From: Pseudomonadota bacterium
GTDB taxonomy: Bacteria; Pseudomonadota; Alphaproteobacteria; Acetobacterales; Acetobacteraceae
Assembly (NCBI GenBank): GCA_021847995.1
Contig: JAJZNE010000065.1
Coordinates: 1 to 40,568, forward strand
Reading direction: 5' to 3'
DNA: 40,568 nt
Part shown: positions 28,215 through 37,037 of the stretch, piece by piece
Position numbering within the stretch: position 1 is the stretch's first letter
Layout of the letters: each line of letters starts with the position of its first letter
Notes under the pieces: model-generated
What the model was told of the DNA's origin: nothing
The model's database searches: none
Seen by the model: only the letters and a program-made list of their open reading frames with translations
Made by a program: the position numbers and the translations under genes

Positions 28215-29093
28215 CTAGTTCAGCAGCTCCGTCCCGACCATCGCCGCGCGCACCTGCGCCCGCGTCGCATCGCTGCACGGGGCGAGCGGCAGACGGCAAT
28301 CGGCGCTGGTGTGGCCGAGCAGAGAGGCGGCGTATTTCACCGGGCCGGGGCTGGTCTCGGCGAACATCGCGTCGTGCAGCGGCAGCAGGCGGCGTTGGAT
28401 GCCCATCGCTTCGGCGATGCGGCCGTCCTGCCAGGCGCGGTGCATCAGGCTGCACAGGCGCGGCGCGACGTTGCCGGTGACGCTGATGCACCCCGCCCCG
28501 CCGGCGGCGAGGAAGGCGAGCGCCGTGTGATCCTCGCCGGAGAGCTGGCAGAAATCGTCACCGCATTCGCGCGCGGTGTGCAGCGGGCGGGCAAGGTTGG
28601 CGGTCGCGTCCTTGACCCCGACGATGTTGCGGTGGCGGGCGAGCCGCGCCATCGTCGCCACGCTCATGTCGATCACGCTGCGGCCGGGGATGTTGTAGAT
28701 GATCAGCGGCAGATCGACGGCATCGGCGATCGCCGTGTAGTGCAGGAACAGCCCCTCCTGCGTCGGCTTGTTGTAGTAGGGCGTGACCACCAGTGCTGCA
28801 TCGGCGCCGGCCTGCCTGGCGTGACGGGCGAGGTCGATCGCCTCGGCCGTGCTGTTGGATCCGGCGCCGGCGATGACGGGGACGCGCCGGCGCGCCACCT
28901 CGATGGTGATCTCCACCACCCGCTTGTGTTCCTCGTGGCTCAGCGTCGGGCTTTCGCCGGTGGTGCCGACCGGCACGAGACCATGCGTGCCTTCCGCGAT
29001 CTGCCACTCGACGAAGCGCGCCAGGGCCTCGGGGTCGAGGGCGCCGTCCTCGCGCATGGGGGTGATAAGGGCAACGAGCGAACCCTGGAACAT
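28215..29093 (-). CDS. dapA: 4-hydroxy-tetrahydrodipicolinate synthase
   Basis: A 292-residue TIM-barrel aldolase condensing pyruvate with aspartate semialdehyde, the first dedicated step to meso-diaminopimelate and lysine. The Schiff-base lysine is Lys161 ([11 protein letters not shown]), Tyr133 lies in [11 protein letters not shown], and GTTGESPTL (Thr44/45) completes the proton relay, matching the E. coli numbering closely. [11 protein letters not shown] is also typical. Length is that of the family. It is divergent from the lytic transglycosylase gene across 86 bases, pairing synthesis of a peptidoglycan precursor with a peptidoglycan-cutting enzyme. It leads the dapA-smpB transcript. Confidence 0.97.
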   Translation of the reverse strand: MFQGSLVALITPMREDGALDPEALARFVEWQIAEGTHGLVPVGTTGESPTLSHEEHKRVVEITIEVARRRVPVIAGAGSNSTAEAIDLARHARQAGADAALVVTPYYNKPTQEGLFLHYTAIADAVDLPLIIYNIPGRSVIDMSVATMARLARHRNIVGVKDATANLARPLHTARECGDDFCQLSGEDHTALAFLAAGGAGCISVTGNVAPRLCSLMHRAWQDGRIAEAMGIQRRLLPLHDAMFAETSPGPVKYAASLLGHTSADCRLPLAPCSDATRAQVRAAMVGTELLN

Positions 29094-29179
29094 CGCCTGC
29101 GCCTCTCTGGCATGCGGAAGCGGGCAGGATTAGGCGCGCGGGGGATGCGCCGCAAGGCCGTGCCGGAGTAGAAGACCAC

Positions 29180-31126
29180 ATGGCCCGCGGATCGTTCTGG
29201 CGTCCGAGTCTCCTGCTCCTGCTGCTGCTGCTCCCGGCCCCGCCGGCGCGGTCGGAGAGCGGCATCATGGCGGCGATTCGCGGCGACCGCTGGGACGACG
29301 CGGCGCGCCTCGCCGCGGCCGATCCCGATCCGGTTGCCGCCAAGCTGGTCACCTTCTACCGCCTGCTCGCCCCCGGCCAGGCCGGTGCGGCGGAGATCGA
29401 CCGCTTCCGCGCCGACAGCCCCGACTGGCCGCTGCAAGGCACACTGCTCCGCCGCCGCGATGAGGCTCTGGCGCAGGAGCCGGACGATGCCACAGCCGCC
29501 GCGCTGTGCGCCGCCGCGCCCGTCGCCTCCGCCCGGGCGCTGGAACGCTGTGCCGCCGCCGATGCAGCGACGGGCCGGCCGGCCGGCGCCGGGGCCCGCG
29601 CCGCCTGGATCGCGCTGCCGCCGGATGCCGCCGACGAAGCCCGCTTCCTCGCGCGCTGGGGCGCCCTGCTTGACCGGGCGGCGCAGGCGGCGCGCTTCGA
29701 CCGGCTGGCCTGGGGCCGCGATGCCGGCGGCGGGGCGGGCCGGCAGGTGGCGCGGCTCGATCCGGTGGACCGGCCGCGCGCCGCCGCCTGGCTCGCGCTG
29801 CTGCACGACGATCCGCAGGCGATCGCCCTGGTTGAGGCGCTGCCGCCGGCCGATCGCGCCACCCCCGGCCTGATGCTGGCCGAGGCGCGCTATTTCCGCC
29901 GCGCCGATCTCGATGCGGAGGCGCTGAAACTCTGGCTCGCCGTGGGAGAAGCGGCGGAACGGGCGGCCGATGCGGCGCACCGGCCGGCATTCTGGGACGA
30001 ACGCGACCGGCTCGCCCGCCGCCGCCTGCGCGACGGGGATGCCGCCGGCGCCTATGCGCTCGCCGCCGGGGCGGCGCAGACGGCGCCCGAGCAGGTGGCG
30101 GACGCGGCCTTCCTCGCCGGCTTCATCGCCCTGCGCAAGCTCGATGACCGGGGCCGCGCGGCGGCGCATTTCGCCCGCCTCGCCGCCGCCTCGGGCGCCG
30201 CGATCACGCAGGCGCGGGCGCATTTCTGGCTCGCCCGCGCCAGCGCCGATGAGGCAGCGGCGCGGCGCGAATACGCCCGCGCCGCCGCCTGGCCGAGCAC
30301 CTTCTATGGCCAGCTCGCCGCGCTCGCGCTGGGCGAGGGGCCGGGCGGACTGGCGCAGCGCATCGCCACCACCCACGACCCGACCTGGGATCCGGCGCAG
30401 GCGCTCGCCTTCGCCGGCCGCGAACTGGCCCGCGCCGGCGCCTACCTGGTGAGCTGGGACGAGCGGCAGCGGGCACAGGCTTTTCTGCTGCGGCTTTCGG
30501 ATATCGTGCCGGACCCGGTGGACCGGGCCATTGCCGCCCGTCTCGCCGGCGGCTTCGGCATGCCGGAGACCGCCATCGCCATCGCCCGCCGCGCCGGGCG
30601 GGAAGGGCTGGTGCTGCTCGATACCGGCTGGCCGCAGGCCGCTGCCCTGCCGCCGGGCAGCGGGGTGGAGGCGGCGCTGGTCCTTGGCATCATCCGCCAG
30701 GAAAGCAGTTTCGATCCTGCCACCGTCTCCCCGGCCGGGGCGCTCGGGCTGATGCAGTTGCTGCCGGGGACCGCGCAGCAGATGGCGCGCCAGACCGGGG
30801 AACGCCTGCCGCTGCCCAGCCTGACCGCCGACCCGGGCGCCAATCTCCGGCTCGGCACCGCCTATCTGCGCCTGCTGCTGGCGCAGTACGACGGCTGCAC
30901 CCCGCTCGCCGTCGCCGCCTACAACGCCGGCCCGGCACGGGTCGGGCAGTGGCTCGGCGACAACGGTGACCCGCGGCAGCCGGGGGTCGAGATGCTGGAC
31001 TGGATCGAACTCATCCCGTTCGCCGAGACCCGGAACTACGTCCAGCGGGTGATCGAGAACGAGGAGGTGTACCGCGCCCGCGATGGGGTGGTGGCGCCGC
31101 ACCCGCTGGCGCAATGGTTGCGTTGA
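29180..31126 (+). CDS. slt: Soluble lytic murein transglycosylase
   Basis: A 648-residue periplasmic enzyme that cleaves peptidoglycan between MurNAc and GlcNAc, leaving 1,6-anhydro ends. A signal peptide (RPSLLLLLLLLPAPPARS) spans about residues 8-25. Residues about 30-470 are alanine-rich helical repeats, as in the superhelical ring of Slt70. The C-terminal SLT domain (about 495-620) has the catalytic Glu508 in GIIRQESSFDPATVSPAGALGLMQLLPGTAQQ, followed by AVAAYNAGPARV and FAETRNYVQRV. The symbol is by family. The ATG at 29180 has GGAG about 11 bases upstream. Confidence 0.93.
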   Translation: MARGSFWRPSLLLLLLLLPAPPARSESGIMAAIRGDRWDDAARLAAADPDPVAAKLVTFYRLLAPGQAGAAEIDRFRADSPDWPLQGTLLRRRDEALAQEPDDATAAALCAAAPVASARALERCAAADAATGRPAGAGARAAWIALPPDAADEARFLARWGALLDRAAQAARFDRLAWGRDAGGGAGRQVARLDPVDRPRAAAWLALLHDDPQAIALVEALPPADRATPGLMLAEARYFRRADLDAEALKLWLAVGEAAERAADAAHRPAFWDERDRLARRRLRDGDAAGAYALAAGAAQTAPEQVADAAFLAGFIALRKLDDRGRAAAHFARLAAASGAAITQARAHFWLARASADEAAARREYARAAAWPSTFYGQLAALALGEGPGGLAQRIATTHDPTWDPAQALAFAGRELARAGAYLVSWDERQRAQAFLLRLSDIVPDPVDRAIAARLAGGFGMPETAIAIARRAGREGLVLLDTGWPQAAALPPGSGVEAALVLGIIRQESSFDPATVSPAGALGLMQLLPGTAQQMARQTGERLPLPSLTADPGANLRLGTAYLRLLLAQYDGCTPLAVAAYNAGPARVGQWLGDNGDPRQPGVEMLDWIELIPFAETRNYVQRVIENEEVYRARDGVVAPHPLAQWLR

Positions 31127-31199
31127 GCGCGTGAATTCTGTTGATGATCGTTGACCGTTGCGATAAAGATAGTTCGCACGGTTGACGGAATCCTCACCA

Positions 31200-31427
31200 A
31201 TGCGCCGCATCATCCTGCGCATGATCGCGACCGGATCGCTCTCGGCGTTTTCCGCGGCTGCCCTGCAGGGGCCGGGGCGGCTGGGCGGCGCGGCGCTGCC
31301 GGCCCGCACACCGGCGCTGCCGGAACCGTCGGCGACCCCGCTGCCGCCGCGCAGCACCCCGCCTTCTGCCGTACCGCAACCGGGCCGGGCGCTGCCGCGC
31401 GGCTCCCTGCTCGATCTGTCGGTGTGA
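31200..31427 (+). CDS. Small secreted proline-rich protein
   Basis: A 75-residue open frame beginning MRRIILRMIATGSLSAFSAAALQG, a plausible signal sequence with a basic start and a hydrophobic core. The rest is proline, alanine and arginine, with repeated PALPEP/TPLPPRSTPP-like segments and no cysteine. I do not recognise it. High third-position GC and its position just behind slt, after an AT-richer stretch (31127-31199), support a real small gene. A weak promoter-like pair (TTGATG at 31141, TAAAGA at 31164) precedes it. It may instead be a chance frame. Confidence 0.42.
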   Translation: MRRIILRMIATGSLSAFSAAALQGPGRLGGAALPARTPALPEPSATPLPPRSTPPSAVPQPGRALPRGSLLDLSV

Positions 31428-31475
31428 GGGGGCGGCGCGTTTCCCCGATTGTCAGCGCGCGCGGCCGGCGGCACC

Positions 31476-32048
31476 ATGCCGGGCATGCCGGAATTCCAGC
31501 GCCAGATCCCCGAGGGTGACACGCGCGAGCGGCTGGTGTGTGCGACCTGCGGGCATATCGACTACCAGAATCCGCGCGTCGTCGTCGGCAGCGTGGTCGC
31601 GCATGACGGACGGGTGCTGCTCTGCCGCCGGGCGATCGAACCGCGCCGGGGCTTCTGGACACTGCCGGCGGGCTTCCTGGAACTCGGCGAAACACCCGAG
31701 GAAGGGGCGGCGCGCGAGGCGTGGGAGGAGGCGCGGGTGCGCCTTGCCTTCGACGGACTGCTCGGCGTGTTCAGCATCGCCCGCATCGGCCAGGTGCAAC
31801 TGATCTTCCGCGCCCGCTTCGCCGACCCGGCCGCGCCGAGCTATGCCGCCGGGCCGGAAAGCGCCGAGGTCGGCCTGTTCGCCTGGGACAGGATCCCGTG
31901 GGCGGAGATCGCCTTTCCCTCCGTCCACTGGGCGCTCGCGGCGTGGCATGCGGGCGCGGCGGCGCCGCTCGGGGCGCCGGTCGGCAATCCGGCCGGACAC
32001 GCCGCGCCGTTCAGCGGGTCGCGGCCGCCGCCTGCCGCGCCGAACTGA
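31476..32048 (+). CDS. Nudix hydrolase with N-terminal CxxC
   Basis: A Nudix hydrolase of about 190 residues, expected to cleave a nucleoside diphosphate linked to another group. Near the start is CATCGHIDYQNPRVVVGSVV, the end of a zinc-ribbon-like element seen in ADP-ribose/NADH pyrophosphatase relatives, but only one CxxC pair is present. The Nudix box is GFLELGETPEEGAAREAWEEARV: the REAWEE metal-binding core is intact, but the conserved Gly after EEx is Arg. The C-terminus is proline-rich. The ATG at 31476 is chosen, with one at 31485 as alternative. Its 3' end overlaps the convergent thioredoxin-fold gene by 38 bases. The substrate is unknown. Confidence 0.85.
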   Translation: MPGMPEFQRQIPEGDTRERLVCATCGHIDYQNPRVVVGSVVAHDGRVLLCRRAIEPRRGFWTLPAGFLELGETPEEGAAREAWEEARVRLAFDGLLGVFSIARIGQVQLIFRARFADPAAPSYAAGPESAEVGLFAWDRIPWAEIAFPSVHWALAAWHAGAAAPLGAPVGNPAGHAAPFSGSRPPPAAPN

Positions 32049-32790
32049 TCGCTTCCTGCAAATCCGCCAGCTCGACCGCGCCCGGGATCACCGCATGGCC
32101 GATCACGAAGGCGGGGGTGCCGTCGATGCCAAGCTGCCGGGCGAGGTCGAGATTGGCATGGATGCGGGCCGCGATCGCCGGATCCTGCATGTCGCGCTGC
32201 AACCGCGGCCAGTCGAGTCCGGCCTCGGTCGCGGCGGTCCGCAGGCTGTCCTCGGTGAACTGCGGCGGCAGGTGCATGAGGACGGATTGCAGGCGGGCAT
32301 AGCCGCCCTGCCGCTCCGCCGCCAGCACCGCGCGGGCGCCGAGCACGCTTGCCTCCCCCAGGATCGGGATGTCCTTGTAGACCAGCCGCAGCTTCGGGTC
32401 GCGGCGGAGCAGGCTGTCGATCACCGGCAGCATGCGCCGGCAATAGGGGCAGCGCAGGTCGTAGAACTCGACCACCGTCACGTCGCCCTGCGGGTTGCCG
32501 GCGACCGGGTCGCCCGGGGCGCGCGTCAGGGCGGGACCGGCGCCGTCGATCGCGGTTTGTGCCGCCTGCTGGCGATGGGCCGATTCGCTTGCCTGCAAGG
32601 CGGTCACGGCATCGCGCAGGATGGTCGGGTCGCGGACCAGGGCGTCGCGGACGATGGCGACGATCTCGGCCCGTTGCGCCGGCGTGAAGGCGGGCGGCGG
32701 GTCGGCCGCGCGGGCGGAAGCTGCCGCCGCCAGCAGCGCCAGCAGCAGGGCGAACGGAAGGGCGAGCGAAAGTCTGGGGGCACAACGCAT
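32011..32790 (-). CDS. Periplasmic DsbA-family thiol-disulfide protein (CPYC)
   Basis: A 259-residue exported thioredoxin-fold protein. The signal peptide (MRCAPRLSLALPFALLLALLAAAASARA) covers about residues 1-28. Residues about 33-70 (AFTPAQRAEIVAIVRDALVRDPTILRDAV) resemble the N-terminal ScsC/Com1-type helical extension. The redox site is CPYC (Cys114, Cys117) in VEFYDLRCPYCRRM, and the cis-proline loop is GTPAFVIG. It probably makes or isomerises disulfides in the periplasm. The ATG at 32790 is preferred because the signal peptide begins there. No DsbB or DsbD partner is seen in the window. The 3' end overlaps the Nudix gene. Confidence 0.88.
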   Translation of the reverse strand: MRCAPRLSLALPFALLLALLAAAASARAADPPPAFTPAQRAEIVAIVRDALVRDPTILRDAVTALQASESAHRQQAAQTAIDGAGPALTRAPGDPVAGNPQGDVTVVEFYDLRCPYCRRMLPVIDSLLRRDPKLRLVYKDIPILGEASVLGARAVLAAERQGGYARLQSVLMHLPPQFTEDSLRTAATEAGLDWPRLQRDMQDPAIAARIHANLDLARQLGIDGTPAFVIGHAVIPGAVELADLQEAISSARQAAAATR

Positions 32791-32953
32791 GGGCGAAAGG
32801 CTCCGCGGCGGTTGTCCGGTCGGGCGAAGGCGTCTATGGCGTCGTGCAGCACGACGGTGCAGGCCGGGGTCCGATCGTGTCCGGCCGGCCGCAACAGGAG
32901 GCGTGGCACAGGTGCGACCCGGCGGCAACGGCAGGATCTGCATCGCCGGCACC

Positions 32954-34495
32954 ATGGCCGGCGCGCTGCGTGCCGTGCTGCTGTCGGGGGCGCTGGTGCT
33001 GGGCGGCTGCGGCGGGCTGCCGAACATCAATTTCGGCTCCGGCCCGTCGCCGCAGGCCGCCGCCGCCGCCTCCGGCAACGGCGTTCCGGGCTACATCAAG
33101 GGCTTCCTCGGCGGGGTCGCGGCGGATGAGCCGAGTGCGGCACTGGTCGGGCGGGAAGTGCTGTCGGCCGGCGGCACGGCGGGGGATGCGGCGGTGGCGG
33201 TGGGGTTCGCCCTCGCCGTCACGCTGCCCTCGCGGGCCGGCCTCGGCGGCGGCGGGGCGTGCCTTGCGTGGCGTGCCGGCGCCAAGGGGCCGGACACCGG
33301 GGCGCCGCAGGCCGTGGTGTTCGTCCCGCCGGCGCCGGCCAACCCCGGCGGCGTGGACCGGCCGGCGGCGCCGCCGATGCTGGCGCGCGGGCTGTTCCTG
33401 CTGCACCTGCATTACGGTACCCGCCGCTTCGAATCGCTGCTCGGGCCGGCGGAGCAGATGGCGCGCAGCGGCGTTACCGTCTCCCGCGCGCTGGCACGCG
33501 ACCTCGCCGTGGTGGCCGGGCCGCTCGGTGCCGATCCGGCGGCGCGCAGCGTGTTCTTCCCCGCCGGCACCCCGCTCGGTGAGGGGGCACGGTTCGTGCA
33601 GCCGGGGCTGGCGGGAACGCTGGCGCAGATGCGCCGGCTCGGCATCGGCGATCTCTATCAGGGGGGGCTTGCCCATATCCTGATCGACGCCGGCCGTGAT
33701 GCCGGCGCCGGGCTGACGGTCGGCGACCTGCGCGGCGCATTGCCGGCGATCGCGCCGGTGCTGAGCGTGCCGGCCGACAGCTACTCGGTCGCTTTCCTGC
33801 CGCCGCCGGCCGATGGCGGGCTGGCAGCGGCGGCGGCGTTCACCGCGTTGCGCCAGGATCCGACGGCGGTGCAGGCGGCCGGCCAGCGCGGGTTGGCCGC
33901 CGCTGCGCGCTGGCGGCAGGGGGGGACGGTCGATGCGACGGCACTGATCGACGGCCGCGCCGCGCTGCCGCCCGCCAGCCTTCCCCCGCTGCCGGCATCC
34001 ACCTCGTTCGTGGTGCTCGACCGGATGGGCGATACGGTGGCGTGCGCGCTGACCATGAACAACCTGTTCGGCACCGGCCGCGTCGCCGGCGGCACCGGCA
34101 TCCTGCTCGCCGCCTCGCCGAAGGTGGTGCCGCCGCCGCTGCTGGCGGCGGCGCTGGCCTATGACCCGCACCGCCATGCCTTCCGCGCCGCCGTCGGCGG
34201 CGCCGGGCAGGAGGGGGCGCCGCTCGCCGTTGCGGTGGCGATGGCGCAGGCGCTGGCCGATCCCGGCCCGACGCCGAATCCCATGCCCGCCCCGGTGCCG
34301 GAGCCGGGACGGGCGAACGTGATCGACTGTCCGCGCGAACTGCCCGGCGATGCACGGGCCTGCGCCTGGGCGACCGATCCGCGCGGCTCCGGCCTTGCGA
34401 TCGGACGCGACCTCGGGTTCGGCGCCAACGTGGCCGAGCCGGTCGGCCCGCCGCTGCACACCGGCGCGGTGCCCGACCTCACGCCCAATCGCTGA
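32954..34495 (+). CDS. Gamma-glutamyltransferase-like lipoprotein, divergent active site
   Basis: A 513-residue exported lipoprotein. The signal ends in a lipobox (MAGALRAVLLSGALVLGGCGG), with Cys19 expected to carry the lipid. The body follows gamma-glutamyltransferase: ALVGREVLSAGGTAGDAAVAVGFALAV, LPSRAGLGGGGACLAW, then HYGTRRFESLLGPAEQMARSGV, and later TSFVVLDRMGDTVACALTMNNLFGTGRVAGGTGILL. Key residues differ. The autoprocessing/nucleophile Thr of TTHxSVVD aligns with Ser349 (STSFVVLD), the substrate arginine of FREMAP is missing (VFVPPAPA), and the C-terminal GSPGG region reads VGGAGQEG. It may process differently, act on another substrate, or be inactive. It is divergent from the DsbA-like gene. 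Confidence 0.8.
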   Translation: MAGALRAVLLSGALVLGGCGGLPNINFGSGPSPQAAAAASGNGVPGYIKGFLGGVAADEPSAALVGREVLSAGGTAGDAAVAVGFALAVTLPSRAGLGGGGACLAWRAGAKGPDTGAPQAVVFVPPAPANPGGVDRPAAPPMLARGLFLLHLHYGTRRFESLLGPAEQMARSGVTVSRALARDLAVVAGPLGADPAARSVFFPAGTPLGEGARFVQPGLAGTLAQMRRLGIGDLYQGGLAHILIDAGRDAGAGLTVGDLRGALPAIAPVLSVPADSYSVAFLPPPADGGLAAAAAFTALRQDPTAVQAAGQRGLAAAARWRQGGTVDATALIDGRAALPPASLPPLPASTSFVVLDRMGDTVACALTMNNLFGTGRVAGGTGILLAASPKVVPPPLLAAALAYDPHRHAFRAAVGGAGQEGAPLAVAVAMAQALADPGPTPNPMPAPVPEPGRANVIDCPRELPGDARACAWATDPRGSGLAIGRDLGFGANVAEPVGPPLHTGAVPDLTPNR

Positions 34496-34504
34496 CGCCG
34501 CCCG

Positions 34505-36259
34505 CTACATGCCGGCGGTCCAGCCGGGGATGAAGGTGTCCGGCAGCAGCGGCGGCCGGCGCGGGGCGGGTGCGCCGGGCAGCGGATGCACCGCATAGAG
34601 CGCCGCACGGCATTGCGGCTGCGGCCCGGTCGCCACCACGCCGAGCGGCGTCACCTGCGCCACCGCCGCCAGACGCTGCGGGAATTCGGCCCGGGTGCGG
34701 TTGGTGGCGAGGCCGGCATACCAGCCGTCCACCTGCTCCGGGATCACCACGTAATCCACCTGTGCCGCCAGTTGCAGGATCGCATCCCAGTCGATCGCGG
34801 ACGAGGAGCTGTTGGAGAATTGCAGCACATAGGCCGGCACGCCGGCCTGGCGATAGCCATAGGTGAGATCGTTCGGGTTGACCGCCTGCGATTCGCCATA
34901 GACGCCGATCCGCACCGGCCCGTCCGTCGGCGGGGTCAGCCGCGCCAGGATACGGTCGTCGCAGGCATAGTTCGGCCGGACGCTGGCATAGACGAGGCCG
35001 GAGAGCAGCGCGCCGTCCAGCCCTGTCCCGGCGGCGATCGCCCATGCCGCCGCCAGTTCCGCCGCCGCCGCCGCCGCCGCGATCAGCACCGCCACCCGCG
35101 CCGCCGGCAGGGCCGCGCGCAGCGCCGCGCCGAAGCCGATCGCCGCCGGCACGCCGAACAGCAGCGTATCGAGCATCATGTAGCGGTCGGTCTGGTTGCG
35201 CGAGAAGCAGTAGGCCGCCAGCGTCGGCAGCCCGGCGAGCGCACACATCACGGCAAAGCCGCGCGCCCCGGCGCCGAGACGGCGCCAGGTCAGCCCCAGC
35301 ATCACCAGCCCGGCTGCCAGCACCGCAGCCCCGGCCGGCCCGAACACCTCCCCGATCAGGGTGGTGACGATGCGTGCGGCGAAGGCCATGCCACGCTCGG
35401 GCCAAATCTGGAAGGCGAAGCCGTTGGCGGTTGCCCGGGCATAGGCGAGATAGCGTGGCCCGTTCAGCAGATAATGCGGCCACGCGACCAGCAGCAGCAG
35501 CGCCGCCGGCAGCACAAGGCGCAGCAGCAGCGCCGCCCGCTCCCGCTCCCGCCACCAGATCAGCAGGACGGTGCCGAGCCAGACGATGCCGAAGGTCGGC
35601 AGGAAGGTCAGCTTGGTCAGCGTGCCCCAGCCCAGTGCCAGGCCGAGCCCCACCAGCCGCACCACCTGCCCGGCGCCCGCCGCCGTCCCGGGCGACCGCG
35701 GCGAAGCACCCAGCTCCGCCGCCAGCAGGCCGAGTACGGCCGCGGCACAGGGCAGCAGCACCTGCTCGGTCATGAAATTCTGCGCCCCGGTGATGTTGAC
35801 CGGGGCCAGTGCATAGACGAGCACCGCCGCCGCCGCGCCGGCGGTGCCGGCCATCCGCCGCAGGCCGGCGAACAGCAGCAGCGCGGTCAGCACGAAACAG
35901 ACGGTCGCCGACAGGCGCAGGGCCGTCAGCGCCGCGTGGGGAAACGCCAGCGCCACCGGCAGACCGAGCAGCCGCAGCCCCGGCGGCTGGAAGCGTTCCA
36001 GCAGGAAGAACTGATCGCGCACCGCCCCCCATTGATGCGCGTGCACGAGCGCCGCATCGGCCAGCGTGGCATTGACGTGCGCGAGATAGTCCCAGCCGGT
36101 GATCAGCGGGTTGCGGACCAGCCACAGCGCGGCGAGGCCCACGCCCGTCAGCACCGCGGCGGCGGCGGCGAAGCCGAGCAGAAAGGTCGCCCAGTCGAGC
36201 CGGGCGCGCGCCGCGACGTGGCTGCCGAGGGGCGGATAGGCGGAATCGGAGACGGACAT
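34505..36259 (-). CDS. Polytopic membrane glycosyltransferase-like protein (PMT/ArnT type)
   Basis: A protein of about 584 residues with roughly ten hydrophobic segments and a C-terminal soluble domain (about 440-584). The first loop contains LITGWDYLAHVNATLADAALV, an acidic residue in the position used by GT-C glycosyltransferases, and QFFLLERFQPPGLRLLGLP follows. This layout fits the dolichyl-phosphate-mannose mannosyltransferase/ArnT group, which transfers sugars from polyprenyl phosphates on the periplasmic side. Similarity is loose, so donor and acceptor are unknown. The ATG at 36259 is chosen over a GTG at 36271. It stands alone, divergent from the dha operon, 9 bases after the convergent GGT-like gene. 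Confidence 0.7.
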   Translation of the reverse strand: MSVSDSAYPPLGSHVAARARLDWATFLLGFAAAAAVLTGVGLAALWLVRNPLITGWDYLAHVNATLADAALVHAHQWGAVRDQFFLLERFQPPGLRLLGLPVALAFPHAALTALRLSATVCFVLTALLLFAGLRRMAGTAGAAAAVLVYALAPVNITGAQNFMTEQVLLPCAAAVLGLLAAELGASPRSPGTAAGAGQVVRLVGLGLALGWGTLTKLTFLPTFGIVWLGTVLLIWWRERERAALLLRLVLPAALLLLVAWPHYLLNGPRYLAYARATANGFAFQIWPERGMAFAARIVTTLIGEVFGPAGAAVLAAGLVMLGLTWRRLGAGARGFAVMCALAGLPTLAAYCFSRNQTDRYMMLDTLLFGVPAAIGFGAALRAALPAARVAVLIAAAAAAAELAAAWAIAAGTGLDGALLSGLVYASVRPNYACDDRILARLTPPTDGPVRIGVYGESQAVNPNDLTYGYRQAGVPAYVLQFSNSSSSAIDWDAILQLAAQVDYVVIPEQVDGWYAGLATNRTRAEFPQRLAAVAQVTPLGVVATGPQPQCRAALYAVHPLPGAPAPRRPPLLPDTFIPGWTAGM

Positions 36260-36437
36260 GCGTGAAACCACCGGATTTCGTTCACTGCCAGATTAGCCAG
36301 GGCGGCACCGTCCTGCGCCGCCATCCGGTCCGCACCCGATCACGATCCGGCGCGCCCGCTGCCGGCCGGGGGGCTTGTCGTCGCGACCCGGGACGGTCAC
36401 GCTGCGGCTTTGTGCAACCAGGCAGGGAGGGCGGGCC

Positions 36438-37037
36438 ATGCCGACCGGTGAGGCGCCGCAACGCCGGCTGATCCGCGCCGTCGCCGAGACCATCATCGCC
36501 CATGCCGAGGAGCTGACCCGGCTCGATCAGGCGATCGGGGACGGCGATCACGGGGTGAACATGCAGCGCGGCTGCGCCGCCGTGCTCGCTGATCTCGACC
36601 GGATCGGCGCGCTGCCCTGGCCGCAGGCGCTGCACGCGGCCGGGACGGTGCTGGTGATGACGGTCGGCGGCGCCTCCGGCCCGCTGTTCGGCACGCTGTT
36701 CATGCAACTCGGCAAGAGCCTGCCGCCGGCGCCGACGCGGGCCGACATGGCCGGGGCGCTGGCGGGGGCGGTCGCGGCGGTCAAGGCGCGCGGCAAATCC
36801 GATGTCGGCGCCAAGACCATGCTGGACGTGCTCGACCCGGTGCTGGCGGCGTTGCGTGACGGGGATGACGACTGGCGCACCCGCCTGCCGGCGGTGGCCG
36901 GCGCGGCGGCGGCGGCGACCGCGCCGATGCAGGCGCGGCGGGGCCGCGCGGCGTTCCTCGGTGCGCGCAGCATCGGCCACGTCGATCCCGGCGCCCGTTC
37001 GGTCGCGCTGATGGTGGAAGCGGTGTGCACGGCATGA
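36438..37037 (+). CDS. dhaL: Dihydroxyacetone kinase subunit DhaL (ADP-binding)
   Basis: A 199-residue subunit that carries a tightly bound ADP; in PTS-type kinases it is phosphorylated to ATP by DhaM and passes the phosphate to dihydroxyacetone on DhaK. The Mg-binding aspartates are in RLDQAIGDGDHGVNM (Asp30, Asp35, Asp37), the same positions as in E. coli DhaL. GGASGPLFGTLFMQ and KSDVGAKTMLDVLDP are typical nucleotide-binding loops. A GGGAGG ribosome site 7 bases before the ATG at 36438 fixes the start. It is the first gene of the operon, and its stop overlaps the dhaM start (ATGA). Confidence 0.95.
   Translation: MPTGEAPQRRLIRAVAETIIAHAEELTRLDQAIGDGDHGVNMQRGCAAVLADLDRIGALPWPQALHAAGTVLVMTVGGASGPLFGTLFMQLGKSLPPAPTRADMAGALAGAVAAVKARGKSDVGAKTMLDVLDPVLAALRDGDDDWRTRLPAVAGAAAAATAPMQARRGRAAFLGARSIGHVDPGARSVALMVEAVCTA

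Noticed and set aside
28940-31522. An 860-codon antisense frame over slt
   Set aside because: Same reason: the plus-strand slt gene has clear domains, and this frame has none and also runs into dapA out of frame.
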